Positions 46,103 to 54,908 of a stretch of 64,000 nt of DNA are shown piece by piece. The notes under the pieces were generated by a model that did not search any database, was not told where the DNA came from, and was given only the letters and a program-made list of their open reading frames with translations. The DNA is from Marivirga sericea (GTDB lineage Bacteria > Bacteroidota > Bacteroidia > Cytophagales > Cyclobacteriaceae): NCBI RefSeq assembly GCF_900177665.1, contig NZ_FXAW01000007.1:124001-188000 (forward strand), given 5' to 3'. Every line of letters starts with the position of its first letter. The first letter of the stretch is position 1. Position numbers and translations under genes: made by a program.

Positions 46103-46290
46103 CATTTTTAGACTTTACACTCTCAAATTGACTTCATCAACACCATCTTCTAATATCTCATAAGTGGCATCCGTCAATCGGTTATCGTATAAAGTTATTT
46201 CCTTAAAACCAATCAATCTTCAGTTGAAGTTATTCGAAGAATCTGGTGCTTTTGATTCAATCAATATCTAGCCTTTATAATTCTTCAATG
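45854..46290 (-). pseudogene. Broken remnant of an ABC/M1 peptidase paralogue
   Basis: The last 82 codons are almost the same as the end of the protein encoded at 47738-51325. Upstream of 46102 the match continues but is much weaker (protein-level KEITLYDNRLTDATYEILEDGV against the intact KEITLYDNRMTDASYRKIEDGV). Here there is an in-frame TAA at 46115-46117 in place of a Glu codon, and one extra base near 46205 shifts the frame. Past about 46260 the similarity becomes ragged and deleted. It has no start or catalytic part, so it is not functional. The upper limit is approximate. Confidence 0.85.
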
Positions 46291-46371
46291 CAAATGATAC
46301 CACAGTCGCCTCGTCTTTCCATCCCTATTTCAAGACAAGGCAGGTTTCATATCTTAAAAAGTGAATCAAAT

Positions 46372-47634
46372 TTATTGCATAGTAAAACTTATATCACCAG
46401 CTGGTTTTAATTGATATTTCCTGTCGTCAGTGTATATTAAAAGTTGGTGTGCACCGATTGATAACCCTTGAGAAAAGGTTGGCTTTTTTAGTTTATAACC
46501 GTGGTTGATACCTGAAGAAGTATTGTACTCTTCAGCTGACAAATAATCCAACAACAAAGTATCTTTTTCGGAAGTGACAATTGCGTAATTTAAAAATTGT
46601 GTTCTGTAATATACATTTGTTTCAATTTTTATGTATCCCTGTTCTTCTTCAACAATTCGGTATTTACCTTCTACAAACTCTAAATAATTATGAGAATTAT
46701 CAACATTTAAATAACCACTTTCCTTAGGAAGTACCATTTCAAATTTATCACCATCACTAAATGGAATAGTAGTAGGCATAACAACACCAATTTCTCCCGG
46801 CCAATCATAACCTTTACGTGCAGGATAACCTCCCACTTTAGCTTCTGAGAAGGTACTGATCTTATTTGTATGCTCGCCTGTAATTAACATGAATGAGCCT
46901 GGGGCATAAGGCTGATCCGTAGGCAGATTATAGGCATAATGCATTTTCATACTTCTGCTAGTTTCCAATTTATGTGTTCTGGTTATAGACCCGTCTTCTG
47001 AATAAATATTAAATTCTAAAATTACTGGTGCCGCCTGACCGACTTTATGAATTCTAATAATATCATTACCGATTATTTCAGAATCTACAGAAAAGTAATC
47101 AGGATTAGATCCATCAGGGTGCTGAAGAATACGTAGCATAAATTCATAACCTTTATTAAAATTATCTAATACTATATCAACAGGCTGCGACTCGCTGAGT
47201 GTATTTTCCGAAACAGATCTTATGGTTGGGAGGGATACTTCAATTTTTTTCCCACTTTCATATTTATTGTATAATCCCCCATCAGAAATATTTTCCTTAA
47301 AGTCGAGAATTATCTCAACAGTACTACCTAGTAATTGTGAATAAAAGGGCACATATAGAAGTAATTCATTTTCCTTCCAATCTCTTGAATCACCTTTACC
47401 AGCTGCATTGAGTAAATTAAGGTGATTTGCTTCAATATCTATCCCCGCACCTGAAAGAAATACGAAAGATACTTTATGTAAATTTTCTCCTTTTAACAAT
47501 ATTGAATCACCGAGCATGATCTCTTCCTTATCAGTAACTATCTCATCAAGACTAACTAGAAGACCGTCATCTGTATTGCAACTCAAAAAGAGAATTGATA
47601 AAATTAAATATCCTAAGTAACTAAGCTTTTTCAT
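46372..47634 (-). CDS. Lipoprotein with IPT/TIG-like N-terminal module
   Basis: A 420-residue protein with lipobox (SILFLSC followed by NTDDG). Residues about 30-130 look like an IPT/TIG immunoglobulin-like module (ITxKEEIMLGDSILLKGENL type pattern). The remainder is beta-rich and unassigned. It is likely surface or periplasmic. It sits exactly between the two direct repeats. A TATCTTTG promoter-like element is placed 25-32 nt before its start. Transcription would be independent of the ABC/M1 gene because a terminator copy intervenes. Confidence 0.72.
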   Translation of the reverse strand: MKKLSYLGYLILSILFLSCNTDDGLLVSLDEIVTDKEEIMLGDSILLKGENLHKVSFVFLSGAGIDIEANHLNLLNAAGKGDSRDWKENELLLYVPFYSQLLGSTVEIILDFKENISDGGLYNKYESGKKIEVSLPTIRSVSENTLSESQPVDIVLDNFNKGYEFMLRILQHPDGSNPDYFSVDSEIIGNDIIRIHKVGQAAPVILEFNIYSEDGSITRTHKLETSRSMKMHYAYNLPTDQPYAPGSFMLITGEHTNKISTFSEAKVGGYPARKGYDWPGEIGVVMPTTIPFSDGDKFEMVLPKESGYLNVDNSHNYLEFVEGKYRIVEEEQGYIKIETNVYYRTQFLNYAIVTSEKDTLLLDYLSAEEYNTSSGINHGYKLKKPTFSQGLSIGAHQLLIYTDDRKYQLKPAGDISFTMQ

Positions 47635-47658
47635 TTATGGCACCTTTCATTTAGGCAG

Positions 47659-47666
47659 CAAAGATA
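47659..47666 (-). promoter_or_regulatory. Candidate -7 element before the TIG-like lipoprotein
   Basis: Minus-strand TATCTTTG, preceded by a T-rich run, is 25 nt before the start at 47634. No -33 TTG is visible at 19-20 nt. Confidence 0.5.
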
Positions 47667-47693
47667 AAAAAAAGAATTTCTGATCCTATGGTT

Positions 47694-47986
47694 GAAAAAA
47701 ATAGCCTTAGTTTTCACTAAAGCTATTTTTATTTTTTTTACTGAGCTAATTTCTCTTTCACACTTTTAATATTGTCCTTAAAGACTCTGTCAATCAACAA
47801 GTGTCTGGGGTCAATTCCAGCTTTAGCAGGAATGGTGTCCACCACAAAAGTGAAATCCATTTCTTCTTGATCGATTTTAACTCTCTTTTGGAACATTAAA
47901 TCTTCTTCTTCGGCATCAGCAAATAAACCAATATCAATCCAGTCATTAATGGGAACATTAGTTTCATTACCCAAACTATCAGCTTT
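47694..47986. repeat. Direct repeat copy B (of 45807-46102)
   Basis: These 293 bases are the 3' end and terminator of the intact ABC/M1 gene and match copy A as described there. The unit between the copies holds the TIG-like lipoprotein gene, so recombination between the copies could remove about 1.9 kb. Confidence 0.95.
47696..47731 (-). terminator. Terminator of the ABC/M1 gene, copy B
   Basis: On the minus strand the near-perfect stem AATAGCTTTAGT/ACTAAGGCTATT is followed by a T-run, starting 7 nt past the stop at 47738. Confidence 0.8.
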
Positions 47987-50900
47987 TATTTTCTTGCTTT
48001 CTACTTTTAAGTTGACCTCGTAAACGCCATCCTCTATTTTTCGATAGCTAGCATCTGTCATTCTATTGTCGTACAAAGTGATTTCCTTAAACCAGTCATC
48101 AATTAAATATTTCATGGAATCTGGAACCTGAGGCTCTAAATACTCGAGAAAATCAAGAGAGGTCGGATATGGGGGACCTTTATAGCGATACTCCTCTAGG
48201 AAAGCTCGCATAGCTTTGTTCACATTCTCTTCTCCTATGTAATCCTGTAAAGCAAAAAGGACAACGCTCCCTTTCCCATAATGAATATAACCTTGATTCT
48301 CTACCCTATACAGCGGTAATTCTTTTTCCAATTCACCACTTCTTCCTCTTAAATAACGATTATGATTGTATTTATTAAACTCTCGCATTTTCATAGGATC
48401 ATCGGTTTCATTTTTCATAGTCATTAAAGATGAATATTCAGAAAAGCCTTCACTAAACATAGTGCTTCCTTGCATTGCCGCTCCAATCACTTGATGCGCC
48501 CAATATTGGTGAGCAATTTCATGAGCAATAACCGCGTCTATCACATTATTCTCCGTTTCATCTTCTAAATCAATTACAAATCCAAAAGATTCTGAATAGG
48601 GCATCGTACCCGGGAAGGCTTGGGCAAATGTAGAATATCTGGGAAACTCAATTATTCTACTTTGCTTGTGATAATAAGGACCAAAGTTATCCGTATAATA
48701 TTGAAGTGATTTTCTGATAGCTGATTGCATTTTAGGCACATTTACCTCATGCTTTTTATCATAGTAAACTTCAATATCTACATCATTCCACTTTTCTCTG
48801 GAAACCTCAAATCGTGCAGAAATGAACGAATAAAAATTCATAGACGGATGATCTACTTTGTAATGAAAATACTTTCTACCATCTTCTTCCCATTCTCTCA
48901 ATAAACTTCCTGGGGCTATGGCAATTTGATCTGACGCTGTAGAAATCACAGTTTCTACCTCAATGAAGTCTGACAAGCCATTCGTTAAATAGTTTTTATC
49001 GCAAGCAGGTCCACAATTTTCTTCTAAAGCAGGCATCCGCTCTTTTTCAGGCAAATCATATTTTTTACGAGTATTATTGTCGCTTATCTCAGCTCTTGAA
49101 TTGTAGCCTAGAGAAGGTAACACTTCAAAATTATTCAAAAAGGTTCCATTTTCCACTATCGAAGTATTGCTCACCTGATTTTCAAAGCCTTTGGTAATAT
49201 AATTATTCAAAATAGTAGCTCTCATGCTATCTCCGGGCTGAAAGGGCTGAGCCAATTTGTAAATTCGATAATCAAATTCCTCATCTTCAAAAACCAATTC
49301 TGCTCCTTCTATCAAGATCTCTGTGTCCCATGCAGGATTACAGCTGAAATGAAGAGAATCGATCGCTACATCCGTTTCATTTGTAAATAAGACTTCCGCT
49401 TTTACCTTCACATCCCTTTGGTATGGAAAAATATCAATAAAATAGTCAATTTCCCCGATTTTTGGCATGGCCATGTCTTCATACTTTTTATAGGTCTTTT
49501 CATACTCTACTGCTTGCAGTTCTCTTTCATCTGAAGTATCATAAGTATTTATCATTTGAGTATTGTAGAACACAAAGCCCGATAAGGATAACCATAAAGC
49601 AATCACCAAGAAAAAACTAATCTTAAAGGACTTAGGCATGCTCTTTCTCATCAGCTGCACTTTTTCTTTAAAATTGGCTTGAGTTCCTCTTTTCCAAATC
49701 ATAGTTGCCAAAAACAAACAAATCAGTGCAAAGGAAATCCAATAGAAATTGAACCAAATTGAGCTAATTAAAGCTGGCCCAAAGGCATTCATATCGGAAT
49801 AGATGATTCTTGGAGTAGCCCCTAACGAAATCATATTACTTTGAACATCTACAATTAATAGTAAAATATCTAAAGCAAAAATTAAGATTATAGAAATGAA
49901 ATACCCAATATATTTATTACTGACCATGGCGTGAATCAGCACCATCACCATACTGTAAATTATATAATAGCCTAGGTAGCTGATGAAAAAGTCGCTGAAG
50001 TATAAACCTAATTCAATTCTGCTATACCCTGATCCTAATTGATAAATCACAGCACTTAATACAAAGAAGGCATACAGTACAACGGTGATAGCCACCAAAC
50101 TACTCACTTTTGCTATTAATGAAGTAAAAGACTGATGCGGAGTGGCATCTATCACTTCATTGATGTTATTATCCTTATCTCGCCAAATCAATTCCCCACT
50201 GAAGAAAACCACAATGATAATGGTGAACAGACCGGAAACACTAGAAATAACATCCAGCATTTTATAGGTGACCGGATAAGACTGCAATCCGAAATATTCA
50301 AATCCTCCAGCTAAATTTGAAATCAGCATTAACAAACTGAAAATGATCAAAATCTTAAAAGTGGTGCTTTTGATGATACTTAGGAAATTAATATAGAAAA
50401 AGCTTCGAAACTGCTTCAATGATGTTGCCGAAGAAAAGTTTATGGACACTTTTGGCAAAATAAATGGCTCTCTTTTGATTGCCTTCTCCTTCTTTTCTGC
50501 TTTTACTTTTTTATTTTTTTGTTGGAAGCTAAAACTAAAATAAGAGGCTAGAAGAATAATCAAGCCTACTCCAAACCAAAGCAACCTATTGTAAAGTAGA
50601 ATGGGAGTCAACTGCAATCCTAATGAATTCTTCTCCACTGGCGTATAATACTTCGACATAAAGGAATAAGTCCTGATGCCAAACGTATCTAAAAGTGCTG
50701 CCATGCTCTCGTTTTCAATGTCTGACATTAAGGTTCCGGATATAATATAGGCAACTATAACCGCCAATGCTCCCACAAATGAGATCACCGTGTTTTTCCA
50801 AATATTCGCAAAAGCAAAAATGATGGCCCCTGCAAAAAACATATTGGGCAAGACTATGAAAAAGTAGTTATTGATAAAGGAAGAAAGATAAAAAGCCCCA

Positions 50901-51325
50901 AAACGATCGGCTTCAATCCAGCCAAAAATAGGCGCTAATGCAGAGCCAATCAAGATACCAAGAAACACACCCAACATGGGGACAGTAGCTAGAATTAGTG
51001 CACCAAAGAAGCGACCAAAAAAATAGCCTGCTTTTTTGATGGGCGTACTAAACAATATTTCATTGAATTGATTTTGATAGTCTCGCAAAGCCGCATTATT
51101 AAAAAAGGCAGTAGCTATAATCAGACCAAATATGGTCATCACTCCAGTGTAAACCGCAATGATATGAGGTGCATTCCTGTACACATTACCTATTGAGCCT
51201 CCAATGGTCACGTTGTCGCTGACCACCGCAAAAAAGACCAATAGACCTAACAAAGCCGTGAATATATAAATCATCGGCTGCTTAAAAGTGTACTTTAATT
51301 CTGTTGTAAAAAAGTGTTTAAACAT
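47738..51325 (-). CDS. ABC-2 permease fused to M1-family metallopeptidase
   Basis: A 1195-residue fusion. Residues about 1-600 have two blocks of six helices with ABC-2 permease style loops. Residues about 600-1195 form an M1 aminopeptidase-like domain with the zinc motif HEIAHQYWAHQ near residue 935, then SEGFSE for the third ligand. The spacing from HEIAH to Glu is 19, one more than the usual 18. The peptidase part would face the periplasm. The partner ATPase starts 11 nt upstream. Proteins of this architecture occur in Bacteroidota, and the substrate is unknown. A paralogous remnant lies at 45854. Confidence 0.88.
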   Translation of the reverse strand: MFKHFFTTELKYTFKQPMIYIFTALLGLLVFFAVVSDNVTIGGSIGNVYRNAPHIIAVYTGVMTIFGLIIATAFFNNAALRDYQNQFNEILFSTPIKKAGYFFGRFFGALILATVPMLGVFLGILIGSALAPIFGWIEADRFGAFYLSSFINNYFFIVLPNMFFAGAIIFAFANIWKNTVISFVGALAVIVAYIISGTLMSDIENESMAALLDTFGIRTYSFMSKYYTPVEKNSLGLQLTPILLYNRLLWFGVGLIILLASYFSFSFQQKNKKVKAEKKEKAIKREPFILPKVSINFSSATSLKQFRSFFYINFLSIIKSTTFKILIIFSLLMLISNLAGGFEYFGLQSYPVTYKMLDVISSVSGLFTIIIVVFFSGELIWRDKDNNINEVIDATPHQSFTSLIAKVSSLVAITVVLYAFFVLSAVIYQLGSGYSRIELGLYFSDFFISYLGYYIIYSMVMVLIHAMVSNKYIGYFISIILIFALDILLLIVDVQSNMISLGATPRIIYSDMNAFGPALISSIWFNFYWISFALICLFLATMIWKRGTQANFKEKVQLMRKSMPKSFKISFFLVIALWLSLSGFVFYNTQMINTYDTSDERELQAVEYEKTYKKYEDMAMPKIGEIDYFIDIFPYQRDVKVKAEVLFTNETDVAIDSLHFSCNPAWDTEILIEGAELVFEDEEFDYRIYKLAQPFQPGDSMRATILNNYITKGFENQVSNTSIVENGTFLNNFEVLPSLGYNSRAEISDNNTRKKYDLPEKERMPALEENCGPACDKNYLTNGLSDFIEVETVISTASDQIAIAPGSLLREWEEDGRKYFHYKVDHPSMNFYSFISARFEVSREKWNDVDIEVYYDKKHEVNVPKMQSAIRKSLQYYTDNFGPYYHKQSRIIEFPRYSTFAQAFPGTMPYSESFGFVIDLEDETENNVIDAVIAHEIAHQYWAHQVIGAAMQGSTMFSEGFSEYSSLMTMKNETDDPMKMREFNKYNHNRYLRGRSGELEKELPLYRVENQGYIHYGKGSVVLFALQDYIGEENVNKAMRAFLEEYRYKGPPYPTSLDFLEYLEPQVPDSMKYLIDDWFKEITLYDNRMTDASYRKIEDGVYEVNLKVESKKIKADSLGNETNVPINDWIDIGLFADAEEEDLMFQKRVKIDQEEMDFTFVVDTIPAKAGIDPRHLLIDRVFKDNIKSVKEKLAQ

Positions 51326-51336
51326 GACTGATGAGT

Positions 51337-52221
51337 TTATACTAAAATGTTAGAAGTATTGATTTTGGAGAAGAATACATCTTCTAAATTTGGCTGAACC
51401 TGCTCAAAGCCATCGCCTGGATTACTTTCACTGAACACGTGAATGAGAGGTCTACCACCCACCATTTTATTAGATATAATTGAATATTCTTTAGCATATC
51501 CATCTAATTCTTCTCGCTTCACTATTTTTTGATAAACTTTTCCCGTTAAATCTTCAATAGCCTTTTGTGGCGCGCCTTGGAAAACGATTTCTCCCAGGTT
51601 CATAATAGCCATATTGGTACATAGTTCTCGAACATCATCGACAATATGGGTAGATAAAATCACTACTACTTTCTCTCCAACATCAGCCAGCAAATTATAA
51701 AATCTATTTCTTTCACTTGGATCTAAGCCTGCAGTTGGCTCATCTACTATTATCAATTTTGGATCTCCAATCAAAGCCTGAGCAATGCCGACTCTTTGTT
51801 TCATTCCTCCTGAAAACCCTTTGATCGCTTTACTTCTTTTATCATAAAGATTCACTTTATCCAAAAGGTATTTCACCATTTCCTTGCGCTCGGACTTTTT
51901 AGAGATGCCTTTCAAAATCGCCATATGATCCAGCAGTTGTTCAGCTGTTATCCTAGGATACACCCCAAATTCCTGTGGCAAATAGCCCAAGACTTTACGT
52001 AGTTCATCGGGCTGGTTTAAAATATCAATTCCATCTAAATGGGCACTGCCTGTATCTGCTTCTTGTAAAGTAGCTAGAGTTCTCATTAAAGAAGATTTTC
52101 CTGCACCGTTAGGCCCTAATAGACCAAACATGCCGTTATCAATTTCTAAATTGATATTATCTAATGCTTTTACGCCATTCGGATAGGTTTTCGAAAGTTG
52201 GCTGATAGTAAGTTTACTCAT
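51337..52221 (-). CDS. ABC transporter ATP-binding protein
   Basis: A 294-residue ATPase with Walker A GLLGPNGAGKSSLMRTL, Q-loop LGYLPQEFGVYP, signature FSGGMKQRVGIAQAL, Walker B LIIVDEPTAGLDP and H-loop STHIVDD. It should power the adjacent permease-peptidase fusion. The gene begins the operon. Upstream lies a 6-bp inverted repeat (52260-52277) that may be an operator. The start ATG at 52221 gives a normal N-terminus (MSKLTISQLSKTYPNG). Confidence 0.94.
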   Translation of the reverse strand: MSKLTISQLSKTYPNGVKALDNINLEIDNGMFGLLGPNGAGKSSLMRTLATLQEADTGSAHLDGIDILNQPDELRKVLGYLPQEFGVYPRITAEQLLDHMAILKGISKKSERKEMVKYLLDKVNLYDKRSKAIKGFSGGMKQRVGIAQALIGDPKLIIVDEPTAGLDPSERNRFYNLLADVGEKVVVILSTHIVDDVRELCTNMAIMNLGEIVFQGAPQKAIEDLTGKVYQKIVKREELDGYAKEYSIISNKMVGGRPLIHVFSESNPGDGFEQVQPNLEDVFFSKINTSNILV

Positions 52222-52259
52222 GTTCCTTTTTTTAAATTTAAATCTCAGTATATAGATGC

Positions 52260-52277
52260 ACTAATCGATACATTAGT
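52260..52277. promoter_or_regulatory. Candidate operator before the ABC operon
   Basis: ACTAAT and ATTAGT are separated by six bases (perfect inverted repeat) 39-56 nt upstream of the ATPase start. Comparable short dyads control GntR- or TetR-type ABC operons, but no regulator gene is adjacent. The rest of the 279-nt gap is AT-rich. Confidence 0.4.
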
Positions 52278-52447
52278 AACTCGAAAAATAATATTTATTA
52301 CGAAACTTACATCTACCTTTCATATAAAAGATTAAAGGAAATTAAATAGGATAAATGGTTAAGGCTTAAAATGAAGTATTTTTGAGCTAAGACCAAGCAA
52401 ACCATTTTTCTTTTTATTAAAAACTATTTAAAAAGATACATAATATA

Positions 52448-52478
52448 AATACTCACTTTTAGTTTATAGGTGAGTATT
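52448..52478. repeat. 9-bp inverted repeat before the CarboxypepD_reg-like gene
   Basis: AATACTCAC (52448-52456) and GTGAGTATT (52470-52478) pair perfectly around a 13-nt AT-rich loop. It ends 22 nt before the ATG at 52501. It could be an operator, or a 5' UTR hairpin. Confidence 0.55.
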
Positions 52479-52500
52479 CAATAAAAATGCCTGCTAATAC

Positions 52501-53259
52501 ATGAAATCAGCTTTTTACCTTCTACTATCTTTTTTAACAATCCAATCAGCTTATAATCAAACTTTAACAGGTATTGTACAATCATCCGAGGATGGTTTAA
52601 GTATAGAAGGCGCACATATTGTGAATATTTCTAAGAATAAAATGGCCATTTCCTCAGAGATGGGGAATTTCAGAGTAGAGGGCGATATAGGTGACACCTT
52701 GGTAGTGAGCAATATTAATTATATAACCAAGCGATTTATTATCAACACAACAAGCAGAATATCAATCTTACTGAAACCAAATCTAATTCAGCTTGAAGAA
52801 GTGATCGTAAGCAACCTCCCAAAGACTGCAAATGACTTTCGTAAAAAACTGATAGCAATGCCGATGCAGGATAATGGCAAACTGGTACCCTTCGGTGTAA
52901 CACCTGGTAAAATCATGCCAAATATTCCAGTAATTTATGATAAAAGAGTAATTAATGGCTTAGGTTATGCAATTTCAAATCCACTGAAATATACCGCGTC
53001 CAAACTAAATGGAAAGTTTCAAGAAAAAGTCAAATATTGGGCAATTCAAGCGGATTTAGATAACTCTTTGATTAGAGATAAAAAATATAATAGAACATTA
53101 GTAGCTTCCCTTACCAAATTAGAAAGCGATGAACTAACAAACTTTATCCATTTCATGGATCTAGCTGATTCATTTATTAATAGCGCTTCAGAATATGAAA
53201 TTGCGGAGAGAATTAAGGAAGAGTTTAAGGAATATCAACTACTAAATAAAGAAAACTAA
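52501..53259 (+). CDS. CarboxypepD_reg-like exported protein
   Basis: A 252-residue protein with signal peptide (MKSAFYLLLSFLTIQSAYNQ). The module GIVQSSEDGLSIEGAHIVNISKNK (about residues 24-47) with GNFRVEGDIGDTLVVSN and LEEVIVSNLP is the CarboxypepD_reg fold. The last 150 residues are unassigned, helical and charged. It resembles the 44578-45780 protein only in its first module. Convergent ilvA ends 49 nt away. Confidence 0.74.
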   Translation: MKSAFYLLLSFLTIQSAYNQTLTGIVQSSEDGLSIEGAHIVNISKNKMAISSEMGNFRVEGDIGDTLVVSNINYITKRFIINTTSRISILLKPNLIQLEEVIVSNLPKTANDFRKKLIAMPMQDNGKLVPFGVTPGKIMPNIPVIYDKRVINGLGYAISNPLKYTASKLNGKFQEKVKYWAIQADLDNSLIRDKKYNRTLVASLTKLESDELTNFIHFMDLADSFINSASEYEIAERIKEEFKEYQLLNKEN

Positions 53260-53308
53260 ATTCTATAAAACCTGAAAATCATAACTCCTTTTCTTCATTC
53301 GACTAAAA

Positions 53309-54574
53309 TTAAACCACCAAATCCAATAAATACTGTTTATCATTCAAGTAATCCCCATAAAAGCCTAAGCGCTTCATATTTTCTAACAACTGCGAGAAGT
53401 CAGCAGAGTTTTTTAATTCTATCCCCACTACTGCCGAGCCCGTTTCTCTTGAATTCTTTTTGGTATATTCAAAATGACTGATGTCATCATCAGGACCTAA
53501 CACCTCCACTACAAATTGCTTTAATGCTCCAGCTCTTTGCGGAAATTTTACTACAAAATAATGCTTTAAGCCTTTGTAGAGCAGGGCTCTTTCTTTAATT
53601 TCTTCAGTTCTGGTAATGTCATTATTACTGCCGCTCAAAACACAAACCACATTTTTGCCTTTGATTTCATCTGCATAATGATCCAATGCAGAAATGGATA
53701 ATGCTCCGGCTGGTTCGGCAACAATGGCGTCCTTATTATACAATTGCAAAATGACATCGCATACTTTTCCTTCCTCCACGGTGATGACTTCAGTTAAATT
53801 TTGCCTGCAGATTTCAAAATTCAAATCCCCCACTTTTTTAACCGCTGCACCATCCACAAATTTTTCAATATGCTTCAAAGTCGTATTCGATCCTTTTTCA
53901 ATAGAAGTTTTCATAGCTGGCGCTCCTGCTGGCTCCACTCCTATGATTTTGGTTTGAGGTGACAATGCCTTAAAAACACTGCTCACCCCAGCTGATAGTC
54001 CCCCCCCACCGACTGGCATAAAGAGATAATCAATAGGATTTTCTGCTTGTTGCAAGATTTCCAGACCCACTGTTCCCTGTCCTTCAACTACTTTAGGATC
54101 ATCAAAAGGATGAATGAAAACAGCCCCAGATTTTTCTTGGAATTGCTGAGCGGCATGAAAAGCATCATCAAAGGTATCGCCCACCAATTCTATCTCCACG
54201 AAATCCTCGCCAAACATTTCTACTTGCGCAATTTTTTGTTTTGGAGTTGGTGCGGGCATGAAAATCCTGCCTTTCACTTCCAATTTTTTGCAAGAAAAAG
54301 CCACTCCTTGTGCATGATTACCAGCACTAGCGCAAACAATGCCTTTATCTAATTCTTCCCGACTAAGGCTACTAATCTTATTATAGGAACCTCTAATTTT
54401 GTAGGAACGCACGGGTTGCAAATCCTCTCGTTTGAATTGAATATTAGCAGCAAACTCTTTCGACAAACCCAAATTGGGAGTTAAAGGAGTTAAAAGTGCC
54501 ACGCCTTTCAGTTTTTGCGCGGCACTTTGTATAGCTTCTATTTTTGGGTAGTATGCTTTTAAAGTAGTTGGCAT
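53309..54574 (-). CDS. ilvA: Threonine dehydratase (biosynthetic)
   Basis: A 421-residue PLP enzyme. The PLP lysine is in SYKIRGSYNKI, the phosphate loop is PVGGGGLSAGV, and SAGNHAQGVAFSCKK is a conserved active-site segment. The C-terminal 90 residues form one ACT-like regulatory domain (LKQFVVEVLGPDDDISHFEYTKKN), shorter than the two-domain E. coli IlvA. It makes 2-oxobutanoate, the first step of isoleucine synthesis. It is the last gene of the ilv/leu cluster. A 334-nt gap with a large palindrome separates it from ilvC, so it may have its own transcript. Confidence 0.93.
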   Translation of the reverse strand: MPTTLKAYYPKIEAIQSAAQKLKGVALLTPLTPNLGLSKEFAANIQFKREDLQPVRSYKIRGSYNKISSLSREELDKGIVCASAGNHAQGVAFSCKKLEVKGRIFMPAPTPKQKIAQVEMFGEDFVEIELVGDTFDDAFHAAQQFQEKSGAVFIHPFDDPKVVEGQGTVGLEILQQAENPIDYLFMPVGGGGLSAGVSSVFKALSPQTKIIGVEPAGAPAMKTSIEKGSNTTLKHIEKFVDGAAVKKVGDLNFEICRQNLTEVITVEEGKVCDVILQLYNKDAIVAEPAGALSISALDHYADEIKGKNVVCVLSGSNNDITRTEEIKERALLYKGLKHYFVVKFPQRAGALKQFVVEVLGPDDDISHFEYTKKNSRETGSAVVGIELKNSADFSQLLENMKRLGFYGDYLNDKQYLLDLVV

Positions 54575-54708
54575 TTCTTAAATTCTTAATTGAGAAACAG
54601 TTTAACTCATTAATTTAAATAATATAATTCGCTCAAACCGAAATTATATATATGACAATAAGTTCTTCTTATACCCATCTATTGACACCTTTAATGATCT
54701 TCCTTTTT

Positions 54709-54873
54709 CTTTTGTCTTGAAACAAAAGAAACAAAAATTCAAGGCTGTATTCATTTCTTAACGCTATTTTCATTTTGTAATTGGGAAACAAAAAAACTCC
54801 CTGCGGTCAAACAGTTTTTGTTTCTTAACCAATTACAAAATGAAAATACCTAAAATGAATAAGGCCGTCCTAA
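54709..54873. repeat. Palindromic intergenic repeat element between ilvC and ilvA
   Basis: The gap 54575-54908 has no gene. Its core is an inverted repeat with 19-bp perfect arms (54766-54784 with 54829-54847) around a GC-richer loop. Weaker outward pairing extends it (GGCTGTATTCATTT, 54743-54756, against AAATGAATAAGGCC, 54853-54866). A small hairpin CTTTTGT/ACAAAAG (54709-54728) lies to its left. The layout looks like a dispersed, non-coding repeat of a kind I recall from Bacteroidota. It could also act as the terminator of ilvC. Confidence 0.7.
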
Positions 54874-54908
54874 ACATGAGACCGTATAAAATGGCTGAAT
54901 TTACACTC

